From NCBI RefSeq assembly GCF_030418315.1, contig NZ_JAUHPV010000009.1:1-64000 (forward strand): DNA of 64,000 bases, given 5' to 3'. Below, piece after piece: positions 49,160 through 57,385 of the stretch. Source of the stretch: Demequina zhanjiangensis (GTDB taxonomy: Bacteria; Actinomycetota; Actinomycetes; Actinomycetales; Demequinaceae). Under the pieces are notes generated by a model that was not told the DNA's origin, made no database searches, and saw only the letters and a program-made list of their open reading frames with translations. A program made the translations under genes and the position numbers. Position 1 is the stretch's first letter. Each line of letters begins with the position of its first letter.

Positions 49160-49770
49160 CGCAGCCCCGCCGGCGCGCTCTCGTGGAGGGGCTCCGTGGC
49201 GGCGAGGTCCGCCGCCTGCGCCGACGGCGAGAGCAAGGTGTAGCGGACCTCGCACGCCGTCGTCTCGGCGACGTAGTCGACCTTGCGGATGGCGATGCGG
49301 TGCACGTGCGCACCGAGCATCGCGCCCGCGAGCTCCGAGGCGACCTGCTCGTCGGCCACCGCACGGTCCAGCACGAGCTGGGTGAGACGGGTGCGCCCGA
49401 ACAGCGCGGGGTGGTCGCCGATGAGGATGACGCCCAGCAGCACGATCATGAGCGTGAAGCTCACGGCCGCGTTGCCCGACGGGAAGCCGCCGAGCAGTCC
49501 GAGCGCGATCGCCGTGAAGTAGTAGGCGATCTCGTTGTGCTCCATCTCGGTGGAGCGCAGGCGGATGATCGAGAGGACGGCGAAGATGCCCATGCCGAAG
49601 CCGAGCGTGAGGTCGGCGGTCGCCATGGCGTAGGTGACCCCCATGACTCCCACGTTGATCGCAAGGAACGAGACGATGAGGTCCTTGCGCCTGTGGCGCG
49701 GGAAGTAGAGGCCGAAGACGAGTGCGGAGATCGCGACCAGGTCGGCGGCGATGTAGATGAAGACTGACAT
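49156..49770 (-). CDS. DUF4956 membrane protein
   Basis: A 204-residue protein with four to five membrane helices followed by a soluble C-terminal domain of about 75 residues. The motif FAVLSIIRLRSTEMEHNEIAYYF near residue 65-87 is the DUF4956 signature. It is nearly always beside a VTC-domain gene, so it may be the membrane channel or anchor for polyphosphate transfer, by analogy to yeast Vtc1; this is inference. GGGGGAA precedes the ATG. Confidence 0.9.
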   Translation of the reverse strand: MSVFIYIAADLVAISALVFGLYFPRHRRKDLIVSFLAINVGVMGVTYAMATADLTLGFGMGIFAVLSIIRLRSTEMEHNEIAYYFTAIALGLLGGFPSGNAAVSFTLMIVLLGVILIGDHPALFGRTRLTQLVLDRAVADEQVASELAGAMLGAHVHRIAIRKVDYVAETTACEVRYTLLSPSAQAADLAATEPLHESAPAGLR

Positions 49771-49825
49771 GACGGGTTCCCCCTGAGATGCGGACGAATG
49801 ACGGGAGGGGCGACCGGCGTCGGGC

Positions 49826-49843
49826 CGTTCACCCTTCGTTCAC
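49826..49843. promoter_or_regulatory. Tandem CGTTCAC direct repeat, 11-bp period
   Basis: CGTTCAC occurs at 49826-49832 and again at 49837-49843, exactly one helical turn apart, and GCGAAC follows at 49847. This spacing is typical of OmpR-family binding sites. It lies 56 bp upstream of the DUF4956 start and in the region shared with the divergent response regulator. Confidence 0.5.
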
Positions 49844-50023
49844 ACAGCGAACTCGTCGTGCCTGGGAAAGGCCTGAGAACCAGGGCAGAGACCCCGGGGA
49901 TCGATCCCGACGGGCCTTCCGCCGCCCGATTTCGCCGGTTTCGGCGGGAACCTCCCCGCCGGTCTCAGCGTTCTTCATGCCCGTTCCCAGCGAACGTGGA
50001 GGCGTCTCTGTGAGACTGAAGCC

Positions 50024-50713
50024 ATGTCACAGCGCCGCATCCTGGTTGTCGATGATGAGGACAACCTCCGCACCATGCTCGTCGCCGCCCTCAAGTACGA
50101 GGGCTACGACGTCTCGTTCGCACCCGACGGACAGACGGCGCTCAAGATGGTCCGCGAGTCAGCACCCGACCTCATCGTGCTCGACGTGATGATGCCCGAC
50201 CTCGACGGCTTCGCGGTCTGCAAGCGCCTGCGCGACAGCGGCAACCGGACTCCCGTCATCTTCCTCACGGCGCGGGACTCCGCGACGGACAAGGTGCAGG
50301 GCCTCCAGCTCGGAGCCGACGACTACCTGTCGAAGCCGTTCGCGCTCGAGGAGCTGGTCGCACGCGTCGAGGCGGTGCTGCGTCGGGTCGACGCCTCGCC
50401 GGACGCGTCGGAGACGCTCACCATCGCCGACCTCCTGCTGGACGACGTGGCTCACCGCGTCACCCGCAACGGCGAGGAGATCCACCTGTCGCCCACCGAG
50501 TACAACCTCGTGAAGTACCTGCTCCAGAACACCGGCCGCGTACTGTCCCGCGGACAGCTGCTCCAGAACGTGTGGGGCTACTCGCCCGACGACGACCCGT
50601 CGGTGGTCGAGACGTACGTGGGCTACATCCGCCGCAAGGTGGACGCGTACGAGCCGAAGCTGATCCATACCGTCCGCGGGGTCGGCTACACGATGCGGGT
50701 GCAGCAGACGTGA
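50024..50713 (+). CDS. OmpR-family response regulator
   Basis: A 229-residue DNA-binding regulator. The receiver domain has the acidic pair in VVDDEDNL, the phosphorylated Asp in LIVLDVMMPD (about residue 54) and the Thr/Lys switch residues FLTARD and LSKPF. The winged helix (LSPTEYNLVKYLLQNTGRVLSR ... VETYVGYIRRKVD) fits the TrcR/MprA group. Its stop overlaps the kinase start (GTGA). Divergent from the DUF4956-VTC operon, which is a natural candidate target together with its own promoter. Confidence 0.95.
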   Translation: MSQRRILVVDDEDNLRTMLVAALKYEGYDVSFAPDGQTALKMVRESAPDLIVLDVMMPDLDGFAVCKRLRDSGNRTPVIFLTARDSATDKVQGLQLGADDYLSKPFALEELVARVEAVLRRVDASPDASETLTIADLLLDDVAHRVTRNGEEIHLSPTEYNLVKYLLQNTGRVLSRGQLLQNVWGYSPDDDPSVVETYVGYIRRKVDAYEPKLIHTVRGVGYTMRVQQT

Positions 50714-52224
50714 GCGACGCACGTCCCGGGCTGTCCCTGAAGGCCCGACTCCTGATCGGCCTGTCGATCGTCGCGGCCATCGCCGTAGGCGTCGCGGCGA
50801 CCGTCACGGTGACCACCCACAGCTATCTCGTGACTCAGCTCGAGGAGCGCCTCAAGTCGTACTCGGAGCCGTTCGAGCACCGAGGCGCGCCGATCGACGA
50901 GGTCGCCTCGGACATCGCCGATGCCTTGAAGGGCATCATCCCGCAGCTCCCGTCGAGCGACGACGACTCCGATGCATACGAGCGTCCGTCGGACGCGTAC
51001 ACCGGTCAGATCTCCTCCAAGGGCGGCATCTACCCGAACTACGTGGCGAACACGGGCGACAGCAGCTCGTCCGGACCGGACCTGCTGTCCATCAGCGGCT
51101 CCGATCTGCCCACCTCGGGCGACGTCTACCTCACCGTCGGCGCCGAGGAGGGGGACGACACCTTCCTGCTGCGGATCGAGTACGTGGAGAGCCCGTCGAG
51201 CAACGACTACTGGTGGGAGTACACGGCGCTGTCCAAGGAGGGCGTCAACGACGCCACCCAGCGGCTGATCGTGATCGAGGCGTTCGGGATCGGGGCGCTG
51301 CTCGCCGGTCTCGCGCTCGTGGGCCTGTGGGTGACCCGGCTGGGGATCTCGCCCATGCGCCGCATGGTCGACGCATCCAAGCAGATCGCGGAAGGCGACC
51401 TCTCGGTGCGCCTCGAGGGCGCATCGGCGGGCTCCGAGAGCCACGACCTCGCGCTGGCGCTCAACGCGATGATCGGGAGGCTGACGGCCTCCCTCGCAGA
51501 GCGGGAGCGATCCGAGGCGAAGCTGCGAGAGTTCGTCGCCGACGCGTCGCATGAGCTGCGCACCCCGCTCACCACCGTGCTCGGCTACGCGCAGCTGTAC
51601 CGCAAGGGCGCGCTCGCGGACAAGGCTGACGTGGACGACGCATGGGAGCGGACCGAGGCGGAGGCGGGGCGTATGAAGCGCCTGGTCGAGGACATGCTCG
51701 AGCTCGCGAAGTACGACGCCCTGCCGGAGCTGCAGCGGGTGGAGACCGACCTGTCGGAGCTTGCGGCAGAGGTCGTCGGCGACTCGGCGGCCGCAGACCC
51801 CGACACCGAGTTCGCGCTCGAGACCGAGGGCCCGGCCCGTGCGGCGGTGGATCCTGACAAGGTGCGCCAGGCGGTCATCAACATCGTGCGCAATGCCGCG
51901 GTGCATGGCGGCGACCATGTGGTGGTGCGGGTGTCCTGCACGGACGGCGCAGTGCGTATCGCGGTGGAGGACGACGGTCCGGGCATGAGCCCGGAGATCG
52001 CGGCACGCGCCTCGGAGCGCTTCGTGCGTGGTGACACCTCACGGTCACGGGCGACGGGCGGCGCGGGCCTGGGGCTCGCGATCACGGCCGCGATCGTCGA
52101 CGCGCACGGAGGCACGCTCTCGGTCGCGAGCGCGGAGGGGGACGGCACGACTGTGACGCTCACCCTGCCGCGTGCGGCACTGCCTGGCTCCCCGTCAGCC
52201 CCGACGGCGCAGTCCTCCGACTGA
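50710..52224 (+). CDS. Sensor histidine kinase with HAMP domain
   Basis: A 504-residue membrane kinase. TM1 lies at about residues 14-35, a Ser/Asp-rich extracytoplasmic sensor region follows to about 185, TM2 is at about 190-212, then HAMP. The H box is ASHELRTPLTTVLGY with His near residue 281, followed by N box (VRQAVINIVRNAAVHGG), G1 (VEDDGPGM) and G2 (GGAGLGLAI). The signal is unknown. It is translationally coupled to the response regulator. Confidence 0.95.
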   Translation: MSDARPGLSLKARLLIGLSIVAAIAVGVAATVTVTTHSYLVTQLEERLKSYSEPFEHRGAPIDEVASDIADALKGIIPQLPSSDDDSDAYERPSDAYTGQISSKGGIYPNYVANTGDSSSSGPDLLSISGSDLPTSGDVYLTVGAEEGDDTFLLRIEYVESPSSNDYWWEYTALSKEGVNDATQRLIVIEAFGIGALLAGLALVGLWVTRLGISPMRRMVDASKQIAEGDLSVRLEGASAGSESHDLALALNAMIGRLTASLAERERSEAKLREFVADASHELRTPLTTVLGYAQLYRKGALADKADVDDAWERTEAEAGRMKRLVEDMLELAKYDALPELQRVETDLSELAAEVVGDSAAADPDTEFALETEGPARAAVDPDKVRQAVINIVRNAAVHGGDHVVVRVSCTDGAVRIAVEDDGPGMSPEIAARASERFVRGDTSRSRATGGAGLGLAITAAIVDAHGGTLSVASAEGDGTTVTLTLPRAALPGSPSAPTAQSSD

Positions 52225-52252
52225 CGCCGCGGGCCTGGCGGCCCGGGCCGTC
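52223..52252. terminator. Bidirectional terminator between kinase and SRPBCC genes
   Basis: A 13-bp stem with two mismatches and a TGGC loop (52223-52235 with 52240-52252). It overlaps both convergent stop codons. Confidence 0.6.
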
Positions 52253-53231
52253 AGTCGTCCTGGAGCATCGTCTCGAGGCGGGCGTAGCTGGTCTCCATGC
52301 CCTCGACCATCCCGGTGCCGAGGATCATGTCCTTGGTGGCCTCGTCTGGGTACTGGATGAGCAGCGTGATGAGGGTGCCGCCGTCGTCGTCGATCATCGT
52401 GAGGTCGTTCATGTTCTGGGGCCCGGGCACGCCGATCATGCGCTCGGTGGTGACGGCACGGCGCGGCGCGTCGACGTACAGCACCTCCCCTTCGAAGCCG
52501 AACGGCTCGCCCTCGGTGCCCGGCTCCGGGGCCCACGCCGTCCGGTGGGTGCCGCCAGGTTCGAGCGTCAACTCGCACTCGGTCATCCGCCACCCGTCCG
52601 GACCGAGCAGCCACTGCTTCTGCAGCTCCGGGGTCACGTACGCGTGCCATACGGTGTCGCGGTCCGCCTCGATCCAGCGGGAGATCCGCACGTGGACCTC
52701 GGAGAGCTCCTCGAGCAGCGTGCCCTTGCCCGCGGCGAACTCGCGCAGGCCCTCGAGGACGCGGTCGATCTGTCCCATCGCCATGACTGTGCCCTGCTCC
52801 ATACCCATCTCGAGCAGCTGCTGGAGCTCCTCGAGCGAGTTGAACCAGGTGGTGGTGAGGAGCCTGCAGCCGTCGTCGGTGGACTCGAAGGCCATGGCGA
52901 CGCGCATCGTGGGCATCTCTCCATTGGGGACACCTGCGTCGTCCGCGAAGCCGTCGATGACCTCGATCAGCTCGCCCGGCACCACGCGGGTGAACTCCCA
53001 GTAGCCGGCGGTGGTGGTGCCGTCGGGTCCTGTCATGGAGTAGTTCGCGACGCCACCGACCGTGACGTCGAGCCGGCTGAAGTGTGCGGGCCAGCCGGGC
53101 GGCCCCCAGAACAGCTCGAGCTGGCGGGGGTCCGTGTAGGCCTCCCAGAGCCGGGTGACGGGCACGGGGAAGTCGGCGGTGATCGTCATCGTGAGGGCGT
53201 CGAGGTCCTTCTCGACGTTGGTGATGGGCAT
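52251..53231 (-). CDS. Two-domain SRPBCC (AHSA1-like) protein
   Basis: A 326-residue protein containing two tandem AHSA1/START-like domains. The first is recognised from VPVTRLWEAYTDPRQLELFWGPPGWP and the second from EADRDTVWHAYVTPELQKQWLLGPDGW, each followed by a G-rich beta hairpin and closing helix. Proteins like this usually have one domain. It is directly downstream of an ArsR gene with strong GGAAGGAG, a frequent ArsR-SRPBCC pairing. Ligand unknown. Confidence 0.9.
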   Translation of the reverse strand: MPITNVEKDLDALTMTITADFPVPVTRLWEAYTDPRQLELFWGPPGWPAHFSRLDVTVGGVANYSMTGPDGTTTAGYWEFTRVVPGELIEVIDGFADDAGVPNGEMPTMRVAMAFESTDDGCRLLTTTWFNSLEELQQLLEMGMEQGTVMAMGQIDRVLEGLREFAAGKGTLLEELSEVHVRISRWIEADRDTVWHAYVTPELQKQWLLGPDGWRMTECELTLEPGGTHRTAWAPEPGTEGEPFGFEGEVLYVDAPRRAVTTERMIGVPGPQNMNDLTMIDDDGGTLITLLIQYPDEATKDMILGTGMVEGMETSYARLETMLQDD

Positions 53232-53253
53232 GGTGCTCCTTCCGGGGGAGGCT

Positions 53254-53601
53254 TCAGGATGTGCGGGGATCGGCGGTCAGGACGACGTCGAGGGCGTCGA
53301 TGCGGTGGCGCCAGACCTGCTCGAAGGCGTCGAGCAGCCGCTGCGCCTGGGCGAGCCGCTTGGGGTCGGCGCGGACGAGCCGCTTGCGACCGTCGGGGCG
53401 GCGTGTCACGAGTCCCGCCTCCTCGAGCACGGCGACGTGCTTGCTGACCGCCGCGAAGGACATGGAGTACTCGGCGGCGAGGTCGGTGACGGACTCGTCG
53501 CCGGCCAGGGTGCGGCGGACGATGTCGCGTCGCGTCGCATCGGCCAAGGCGTGGAACAGGCGGTCCACCTCGGCGTCGGAGAGCTCAGTTTGTACAACCA
53601 T
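53254..53601 (-). CDS. ArsR-family repressor
   Basis: A 115-residue winged-helix regulator. The core is LFHALADATRRDIVRRTLAGDESVTDLAAEYSMSFAAVSKHVAVLEEAGLVTRR in two runs, with the wing RPDGRKRLV. The metal-binding cysteines of ArsR/SmtB are absent, so it probably senses something other than metals. The start at 53601 (MVVQTELSD) lies in a perfect palindrome, CAACCATATGGTTG, the presumable operator. It heads an operon with the two-domain SRPBCC gene. Confidence 0.93.
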   Translation of the reverse strand: MVVQTELSDAEVDRLFHALADATRRDIVRRTLAGDESVTDLAAEYSMSFAAVSKHVAVLEEAGLVTRRPDGRKRLVRADPKRLAQAQRLLDAFEQVWRHRIDALDVVLTADPRTS

Positions 53602-53608
53602 ATGGTTG
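53595..53608 (-). promoter_or_regulatory. ArsR operator overlapping its own start codon
   Basis: CAACCATATGGTTG is a perfect 14-bp palindrome whose centre contains the arsR ATG. TATCGT on the minus strand (53615 to 53610) ends 8 nt before the start and may be the -10 box, which would make the mRNA almost leaderless and the site a repressor block. Confidence 0.65.
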
Positions 53609-53650
53609 AACGATACGTCCTGCGAGCGCACTGCGCCACCGCAACGGCGC

Positions 53651-54781
53651 TCAGGCGTAGATGGCGTCGACGATCGCGCGTGCCGTAGGCCCGGTCTGCC
53701 CCTCGGGTGCCGTGTTCGTGAGGGCGACGCACGTGATGCCCGCCTCCGGGTCCACGAAGAACTGGTGGCCGTACACCCCGCCCCAGGCGAACGTGCCCGC
53801 AGATTGCGGCACACCTGCGGCCTCAGGGTCCACAAGCACCGCACCTCCCAGGCCGAAGCCCCAGCCAGGACCGTTCGCCTGCGCCTCGGCACCCACCTGC
53901 GCGCTCAGCATCGCGCGCGCCGACTCCTCCGACATGATCCCGCGCCCGCCCCGTCGGAGCGCCTCGAGCAGTGCGAGCACCTCGTCCGCCGTGCCGACCA
54001 TGCCCGAGCCGCCGGAGGGGTAGAGCTGCGGGGAGAGTGCGCGGCTCGGAGAGAACACTGTGGACGTGCCGTCCTCGTACATCAGCGAGTACGGATCCGT
54101 CATCGGGATCGGCCCGGAGGCCTCGAGCGCATAAGGGACCGCGAGCCGCTCGGGGTCCTTGGCGACGAAGCCCAGGTCGCGCAGGCCGAGAGGCTCGATG
54201 ACCGCATGTCGCATGATCTCGATCAGCGGCACACCCGAGGAGGCCTCGAGAAGGTGCCCGGCAACATCGAGGCTGAGCCCGTACTCCCAGCGCTCCCCCG
54301 GCGTGAAGTGAAGCGGCGCCTTCGCCAGCCGCGCGAGGTTCTCGTGCAGCGTCTCGACGGATGAGTCGAGGCCGTCGGAGACCCCGAGCGCGTGGTACGG
54401 GTGGCCGGGCCTCTTCGCGAACCCGTATCCCAGGCCGGAGGTGTGCGTGAGCAGGTGACGCAGCGTCATCTCCGGCTCGGAGCCGTCGGGCAGCCGCGGG
54501 TGGAAGCGCGTCAGCCACAGCGACGTGGGCTCGTCAAGGCCGACGATGTCCTCCTCCACCAGCCGCATCGCCGCCGCGGTGACGAACGTCTTGGTGATCG
54601 ACGCGAGTCGGAACACGGTGTCGCGGGTCATCGAACTGCCGGACGCGCGGTCCCGCATGCCCGCCGCCCGCGCGTAGGCCACCTCGCCATCCACCGCGAC
54701 GAGCACCACGGCGCCCACCAGCCTGTCGGCGGCGAGGGCGGTGTCGAGCACCGCATCGAGGCGGCTTGAGAGGCTGGTCAC
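53651..54781 (-). CDS. Serine hydrolase, beta-lactamase/class C PBP family
   Basis: A 376-residue penicillin-binding-fold hydrolase. The catalytic serine is in LASITKTFV (SxxK, about residue 61), the tyrosine in WEYGLSLDV (YxN-like position), and the third motif in HQFFVD/FAWGGVYGHQ near residue 340. No signal peptide is visible, so it is probably cytoplasmic, like many esterase-like members; the substrate is unknown. GTG start at 54781, with no clear ribosome site. Confidence 0.87.
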   Translation of the reverse strand: MTSLSSRLDAVLDTALAADRLVGAVVLVAVDGEVAYARAAGMRDRASGSSMTRDTVFRLASITKTFVTAAAMRLVEEDIVGLDEPTSLWLTRFHPRLPDGSEPEMTLRHLLTHTSGLGYGFAKRPGHPYHALGVSDGLDSSVETLHENLARLAKAPLHFTPGERWEYGLSLDVAGHLLEASSGVPLIEIMRHAVIEPLGLRDLGFVAKDPERLAVPYALEASGPIPMTDPYSLMYEDGTSTVFSPSRALSPQLYPSGGSGMVGTADEVLALLEALRRGGRGIMSEESARAMLSAQVGAEAQANGPGWGFGLGGAVLVDPEAAGVPQSAGTFAWGGVYGHQFFVDPEAGITCVALTNTAPEGQTGPTARAIVDAIYA

Positions 54782-54863
54782 CCGTTCATGGTGTCACGAG
54801 GTGAACGCTTCGCGGAACGCCAAGGTCCCGTCAAGGGCCAGTAGGACGCGAGCAAGGGGCAGG

Positions 54864-55868
54864 TCAGCGCGCGAGCTCGCCGATCAGCTCGAGCTCGCGA
54901 GCGCGACCGAGGCCGGCAGTGCCGGGCCGACCCAGACCCAGCTCGCGCTCCTCGTCCAGCACGTCGGCGAGCGTCTCGGCGAGCGGCCTGCGCCGCCCAC
55001 CCGTCGCAAGGTAGCGCGAGTCGGAGTGGTAGCCGCAGCGCGCCGGTCCTCCGTCGTCGTCCACCCACAGGCCCATCGAGCCGTCGCCCTTCCACTGGCG
55101 CACGCCATGCTCCTGCAGCCACGGGCCGGGCGCCTCGACCACGGGTCCAGCCGCACCCGCGACCTGGCGCGCCAGGTCGATCATGGCGCGCATCGACATC
55201 GCCTCGCCCACGGCGTTCACGGCGCCTCCCAGCCCAGACTCGATCGAGTCGAGCATCCACGCGACGAGGTCTCGCACGTCGATCACCTGGACCGGGACGG
55301 ACGGCTCCGCCGGCACGAGCATCGGCCCGTCGCCGGCCTGCGCGGCCCGCCGGGGCCAGTACGCGAGCCTGTCCGTCGGGTCCCCGGGGCCACCGATCAC
55401 GCCCGCGCGCACGAGCAACGCGTCGGGGTGGGACGCGAGGGTGTCCGCCTCGCAGCGCGCCTTGGCCGCGTCGTAGCGGGAGCCGTCCACTCGTTCGTCG
55501 ATCGCGGCGGGCTCGCGCAGGGGCCCATCCTCGGAGATCGTCTCCCGCACGGGGGCGTAGGCGGCAACCGAGGAGACGTACGTCCAGTGCCGCGCCCGGC
55601 CCGCGAGCGCCTCGGCGGCCTCACGCACGTGCCTCGGCTGCCAGCTCACCTCCACGACCGCGTCCCAGTCCCGGTCCGCGACTGCGTCGTACGCGCCCGG
55701 CTCGTCCCGGTCTGCCACCACGAGCTCCGCACCCTCGGGCACCGCGCCCGAGACGCCGCGAGCCACGCACGTGACGTGATGCCCGCGCGCGAGCGCGGTG
55801 CGTGCGGTGAGGGCGCCCAGCCACGCGGTGCCGCCGAGGACGAGGATCTGCAGGGGTCGATCGGTCAT
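54864..55868 (-). CDS. NAD-dependent epimerase/dehydratase-like protein
   Basis: A 334-residue extended SDR-fold protein with the loop LVLGGTAWLGALTA, ARG after strand two, YVSSVAAYAP and the motif GDPTDRLAYWPRRA, and an ending GLGRARELELIGELAR. It resembles CSP41-like or reductase proteins annotated only by fold, with unknown substrate. A close paralogue is at 59369-60358. TAGCCT 6 nt before the ATG suggests a leaderless message. Confidence 0.88.
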   Translation of the reverse strand: MTDRPLQILVLGGTAWLGALTARTALARGHHVTCVARGVSGAVPEGAELVVADRDEPGAYDAVADRDWDAVVEVSWQPRHVREAAEALAGRARHWTYVSSVAAYAPVRETISEDGPLREPAAIDERVDGSRYDAAKARCEADTLASHPDALLVRAGVIGGPGDPTDRLAYWPRRAAQAGDGPMLVPAEPSVPVQVIDVRDLVAWMLDSIESGLGGAVNAVGEAMSMRAMIDLARQVAGAAGPVVEAPGPWLQEHGVRQWKGDGSMGLWVDDDGGPARCGYHSDSRYLATGGRRRPLAETLADVLDEERELGLGRPGTAGLGRARELELIGELAR

Positions 55869-55874
55869 GCCTCC

Positions 55875-55880
55875 AGGCTA
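55875..55880 (-). promoter_or_regulatory. -10 box for leaderless epimerase mRNA
   Basis: On the minus strand TAGCCT ends 6 nt before the ATG at 55868. Confidence 0.4.
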
Positions 55881-55978
55881 GGCGCGCCCCCGGGACGTGG
55901 ACGACGGCGCGAGGTGCCAGCAACGGCTTCAGTGGCCCATGAGCCCGTCCCTAGGCTGGCCGCGACGACAGGAGACCC

Positions 55979-56926
55979 ATGGCGACCCGCTTGACCGCAC
56001 GCGACACCGTGCTCGCCGTGCTGGTCGCGATCGGTTGGGGCGCGAACTTCGCCGTCATCCGTCTCGGCGTCGGAGAGATGCCTCCCCTGCTCCTCGCGTC
56101 GCTGCGATTCGTGGTGGTGTTCCTGATCGCGGCACCTTTCGTCCCACGCCGGGGGATCCCCTGGCGAAGCCTGATCCCGATCGGGCTCGCGATGGGAGTC
56201 GGGCAGTTCGGCTTCCTGTTCGTGGCGATCTCGCTGGGCATGCCGTCGGGCCTGGCAGCGACAGTGCTCCAGGTGCAGGTGGTCTTCACGACGCTGATGG
56301 CGGTGGCCTTCCTCGGCGAGCGGCTCTCCCCCAAGCGCATCGTGGGCCTCGCGATCGCCGTGTGCGGCATCGCCTTGATCGGCCTGGACATCGGCACGTC
56401 GGCGACGGTGGTCGGCTTCGTGATGACGATTGCCGCGGCCCTGTCGTGGGCCACTTCGAACGTGCTGACACGACGGCTCGGAGAGGCGAACGGGCTGTCA
56501 CTCGTGGTCTGGACGACCGCGGTGCCGCCGATCCCGCTCATGGCGGCCTCGCTGCTGTTCGAAGGCCCCGACGCCGTGGGCACCGCCCTCACTCACCCCA
56601 CGTGGGGAGGGGCATTCACCCTCGCCTACCTGGCGCTCGTCTCCACGATCTTCGGCTACGGGGTCTGGAACACCCTGCTGGGAAAGTACCCCGCGTCGAC
56701 TGTCGCGCCGTTCTCGCTACTGGTGCCACCCGTCGGCCTGATCACGGGGTGGCTGACGTTCGGGGAGACCCCCGACGCTCCCTCCCTGATCGGCGCGGGG
56801 CTCGTGATCGCGGGGATCGCGGTGGCGAACCTCGCGTTCAGGCACCGTCGTCAGCGGACGACGCAGGGGGACACGCCAGAACCGGAGGCGACCCCGGCAG
56901 GCGTCTCGGCTCAGCCCTCGGCCTGA
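55979..56926 (+). CDS. EamA-family DMT transporter
   Basis: A 315-residue integral membrane protein with ten helices in two EamA repeats (VAIGWGANFAVIRLGVGEMPP and ALSWATSNVLTRRLGE begin each). The sequence resembles amino-acid exporters of the EamA/YdeD kind that release cysteine or related metabolites. Substrate not determinable. The ribosome site GGAG precedes the ATG. The last 16 bp overlap the end of the convergent MerR gene. Confidence 0.9.
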   Translation: MATRLTARDTVLAVLVAIGWGANFAVIRLGVGEMPPLLLASLRFVVVFLIAAPFVPRRGIPWRSLIPIGLAMGVGQFGFLFVAISLGMPSGLAATVLQVQVVFTTLMAVAFLGERLSPKRIVGLAIAVCGIALIGLDIGTSATVVGFVMTIAAALSWATSNVLTRRLGEANGLSLVVWTTAVPPIPLMAASLLFEGPDAVGTALTHPTWGGAFTLAYLALVSTIFGYGVWNTLLGKYPASTVAPFSLLVPPVGLITGWLTFGETPDAPSLIGAGLVIAGIAVANLAFRHRRQRTTQGDTPEPEATPAGVSAQPSA

Positions 56927-57318
56927 GCCACCTCGGCGCGCGTGCGAGCGTCGGGATCGCCCTCGATGCCGCGGTAGACCTCCAGCTTGAAGTCCAGGAA
57001 CTCGAGCCGCTCGCGGTCGGCCGCCATGCGGTCCAGCAGCTCGTCCCGGTAGTGAGCAAGCACCTCGATGCGCTGCGGCACCGTGAGGTCACCCGCACGG
57101 CTCAACTCGACGAACTCCTTCATCTCGCGGATCGGCATCCCCGTGCCGCGCAGCAGCTGCAAGGTGCGCACCCACCCGAGATCCTCGTCGGTGTAGCGAC
57201 GATGGCCGTTGGCCTCCTTCGCGACCGGTTCCAGCAGGCCCTCGCGCTCGTAGTAGCGCAGGGTGTGCTTGGACACCCCCATGCGCGCTGAGGCCTGGTC
57301 GATCGTGTAGCCGTCCAC
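56911..57318 (-). CDS. MerR-family regulator
   Basis: A 135-residue regulator with the N-terminal winged helix YTIDQASARMGVSKHTLRYYEREGLLEP, second wing HRRYTDEDLGW, and a coiled-coil dimerisation helix. The metal cysteines of MerR/CueR are absent, so an organic or oxidative signal is likelier. GTG at 57318 is used. It is divergent from an aldo/keto reductase, and the shared region carries a textbook 19-bp-spacer promoter with a palindrome. Confidence 0.92.
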   Translation of the reverse strand: MDGYTIDQASARMGVSKHTLRYYEREGLLEPVAKEANGHRRYTDEDLGWVRTLQLLRGTGMPIREMKEFVELSRAGDLTVPQRIEVLAHYRDELLDRMAADRERLEFLDFKLEVYRGIEGDPDARTRAEVAQAEG

Positions 57319-57347
57319 GGATCCACCGTACGTCGACGACGGCGGTG

Positions 57348-57378
57348 TTGACTTCGAGCGCGCTCGAACTTCTACCGT
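57348..57378 (+). promoter_or_regulatory. MerR-type promoter with 19-bp spacer and palindrome
   Basis: TTGACT (57348-57353), a 19-bp spacer, and TACCGT (57373-57378). The perfect 16-bp palindrome TTCGAGCGCGCTCGAA (57353-57368) sits in the spacer. MerR activators act on such overlong promoters by untwisting DNA. The -10 box ends 7 nt before the reductase ATG, so the message would be leaderless. Confidence 0.75.
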
Positions 57379-57385
57379 CCGAGGC

